Shown here piece after piece: positions 4,640-5,749 of a stretch of 5,749 nt of DNA. The notes under the pieces were generated by a model that searched no databases, was not told where the DNA came from, and was given only the letters and a program-made list of their open reading frames with translations. Position 1 is the stretch's first letter, and every line of letters starts with the position of its first letter. The stretch lies in contig DIXV01000077.1 in NCBI GenBank assembly GCA_002436115.1, positions 1-5,749 on the forward strand, given 5' to 3'. Position numbers and translations under genes: made by a program. The stretch is from Streptococcus sp. UBA6071 (GTDB taxonomy: Bacteria; Bacillota; Bacilli; Lactobacillales; Streptococcaceae).

Positions 4640-5749
4640 ATGACAATTGATTACCGTGATAGTTTTACGATTGCTGAAACATGCTTTACCGAAACAAGTT
4701 TGGGGAAGGCAGAAGCTATTTTTTCTCTCGGCAATGGTTACCTCGGTTCGCGTGCTGCATTAGAAGAAAAGTATCCGAATGAAAAACGCGGAACATTTGT
4801 TGCTGGAAGCTTTAATCAATTTGATGAGGCAGAAGTTACAGAGTTGCCTAATGTAGCGGATGTTTGGAATATGGAGTTTAGGTTAAATGGAAAACGACTG
4901 ACACTTGAATCAGGGACTGTCTCAAACTACAATAGATGGATAAATTTGAGAACGGGAGAGGTGAGTCGACAATTTACGTGGACAAAAGATGAGATTTCCC
5001 TATCATTTGCCTTCAAGCGTTTCGTCTCAAAAAAACGATTACATTTATTAGCGAGTAAGGTTTCGATTGTCAATCTGACTGGTTCGCCGGTTGACGTAGA
5101 ATTTTATTCGGGAATTAATGGGCAAGTGACGAATACTGGAACACAGCACTTTTCGGAAGGAAGGAAAGCATTACTCAATAAAAAATACCTACAAAGTTTT
5201 ATGAAGACAACTCAATCTCAGATTGAAGTAGTTGTCACTACGGAACATCGTTTCAATAAAGAACCTGATATTTCAAGACCTGAGACAGAACGTCGTGGCA
5301 TGTTTGTAAGGTACTTCTTTACCTTGGAAGGTAAGGAGGAACAGTCTATTGAGAAGCTATCTTCTTATTTCACATCAAATGATTTTGATTTTGAAGGTGA
5401 TTTAGGGAAACAGTCTCAAGATTTTCATTTGTCCCTACATACCATGCGTTATAAAGACTTGCTTCAAGAGTCAGCAGATGAGTGGGAGTCCATTTGGAAC
5501 CATCATCCCATTACAATCGAAAGTAGCGATAAAAAAGATCAACTGGCGATAAATTTTGCCAAATACCATTTGCACATTATGACACCGGCACATGATGAGA
5601 GAATGAATATTGGGGCTAAGGGACTTTCTGGTGAAGGGTATAAAGGGCATACATTCTGGGATACAGAGATTTTCATGCTTCCATATTTCACTTACACCTT
5701 TCCTTCAATAGCTCGAAAACTAGAAAAATACCGTTATCTGGGATTGGAG
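4640..5749 (+). CDS. Glycoside hydrolase family 65 disaccharide phosphorylase, N-terminal part
   Basis: The first 370 residues of a GH65 enzyme are present; the frame is open to the window edge and the 3' half is missing (family length is about 750-800). GH65 phosphorylases use phosphate to split alpha-linked glucose disaccharides such as maltose, kojibiose, nigerose or trehalose into beta-glucose 1-phosphate and a sugar, in the cytoplasm. Evidence is the N-terminal beta-sandwich domain with SLGNGYLGSRAA near 31-42 and ELPNVADVW near 74-82, then the start of the catalytic barrel with GAKGLSGEGYKGHTFWDTE at 325-343. W340-D341 correspond to the tryptophan-aspartate pair that holds glucose in maltose phosphorylase of Lactobacillus brevis. 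The catalytic acid and the specificity loop lie past the edge, so the substrate cannot be named. No signal peptide is seen. AGGAG (4628-4632) sits 7 bases before the ATG. A beta-phosphoglucomutase gene downstream is likely. Confidence 0.92.
   Translation, partial: MTIDYRDSFTIAETCFTETSLGKAEAIFSLGNGYLGSRAALEEKYPNEKRGTFVAGSFNQFDEAEVTELPNVADVWNMEFRLNGKRLTLESGTVSNYNRWINLRTGEVSRQFTWTKDEISLSFAFKRFVSKKRLHLLASKVSIVNLTGSPVDVEFYSGINGQVTNTGTQHFSEGRKALLNKKYLQSFMKTTQSQIEVVVTTEHRFNKEPDISRPETERRGMFVRYFFTLEGKEEQSIEKLSSYFTSNDFDFEGDLGKQSQDFHLSLHTMRYKDLLQESADEWESIWNHHPITIESSDKKDQLAINFAKYHLHIMTPAHDERMNIGAKGLSGEGYKGHTFWDTEIFMLPYFTYTFPSIARKLEKYRYLGLE

Noticed and set aside
4640..5749. Trehalose 6-phosphate phosphorylase as the specific GH65 activity
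   Set aside because: That enzyme is known from Lactococcus with a PTS trehalose route, but no trehalose PTS is here and the N-terminal sequence does not resemble what I recall of it; the specificity region lies outside the window, so no substrate was named.

Overview
The window is a carbohydrate-uptake and utilisation locus from a low-GC Gram-positive bacterium. The organism is most likely a member of the Lactobacillales, and Lactococcus or Streptococcus is the best guess. The reasons are the AT-rich codon use, strong Shine-Dalgarno sites, sigma-A promoters with 17-nt spacers, U-tailed hairpin terminators, and an ATPase that closely follows the streptococcal/lactococcal MsmK pattern. All genes are on the + strand.

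Layout. (1) 31-1556: a lactose/cellobiose-type PTS permease (EIIC), followed by a 49-residue, two-helix membrane protein whose ATG overlaps the EIIC stop codon by one base. (2) 1557-1907: a non-coding gap of about 350 bases. It holds an aborted five-codon reading frame with a good ribosome site, a terminator (1614-1641), weakly structured sequence, a perfect 14-bp palindrome (1803-1816), a LacI-type operator (1832-1845) and a strong promoter (1854-1882). (3) 1908-4069: msmK, the ATPase of sugar ABC importers, and a LacI-family regulator 29 bases behind it, ended by a 16-bp hairpin terminator (4071-4117). (4) 4129-5749: a second strong promoter with a second operator copy just after the start of transcription. 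It drives a small RDD-family membrane protein and a glycoside hydrolase family 65 phosphorylase, which runs off the right edge.

How the parts fit. The same 16-base operator, with a central CpG typical of LacI-family sites, lies at both the msmK-lacI promoter and the RDD-GH65 promoter, so the local regulator probably controls both units and itself. GH65 enzymes split unphosphorylated alpha-glucosidic disaccharides with inorganic phosphate. MsmK powers ABC importers that deliver such sugars unphosphorylated. The right part of the window is therefore best read as an ABC-import plus phosphorolysis pathway for an alpha-glucoside, with the importer subunits and probably a beta-phosphoglucomutase outside the window. 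The PTS unit on the left is closed off by its own terminator and is probably a separate system for a beta-glucoside or galactoside. The least explained items are the coupled small membrane protein after EIIC and the RDD protein placed first in the phosphorylase operon.
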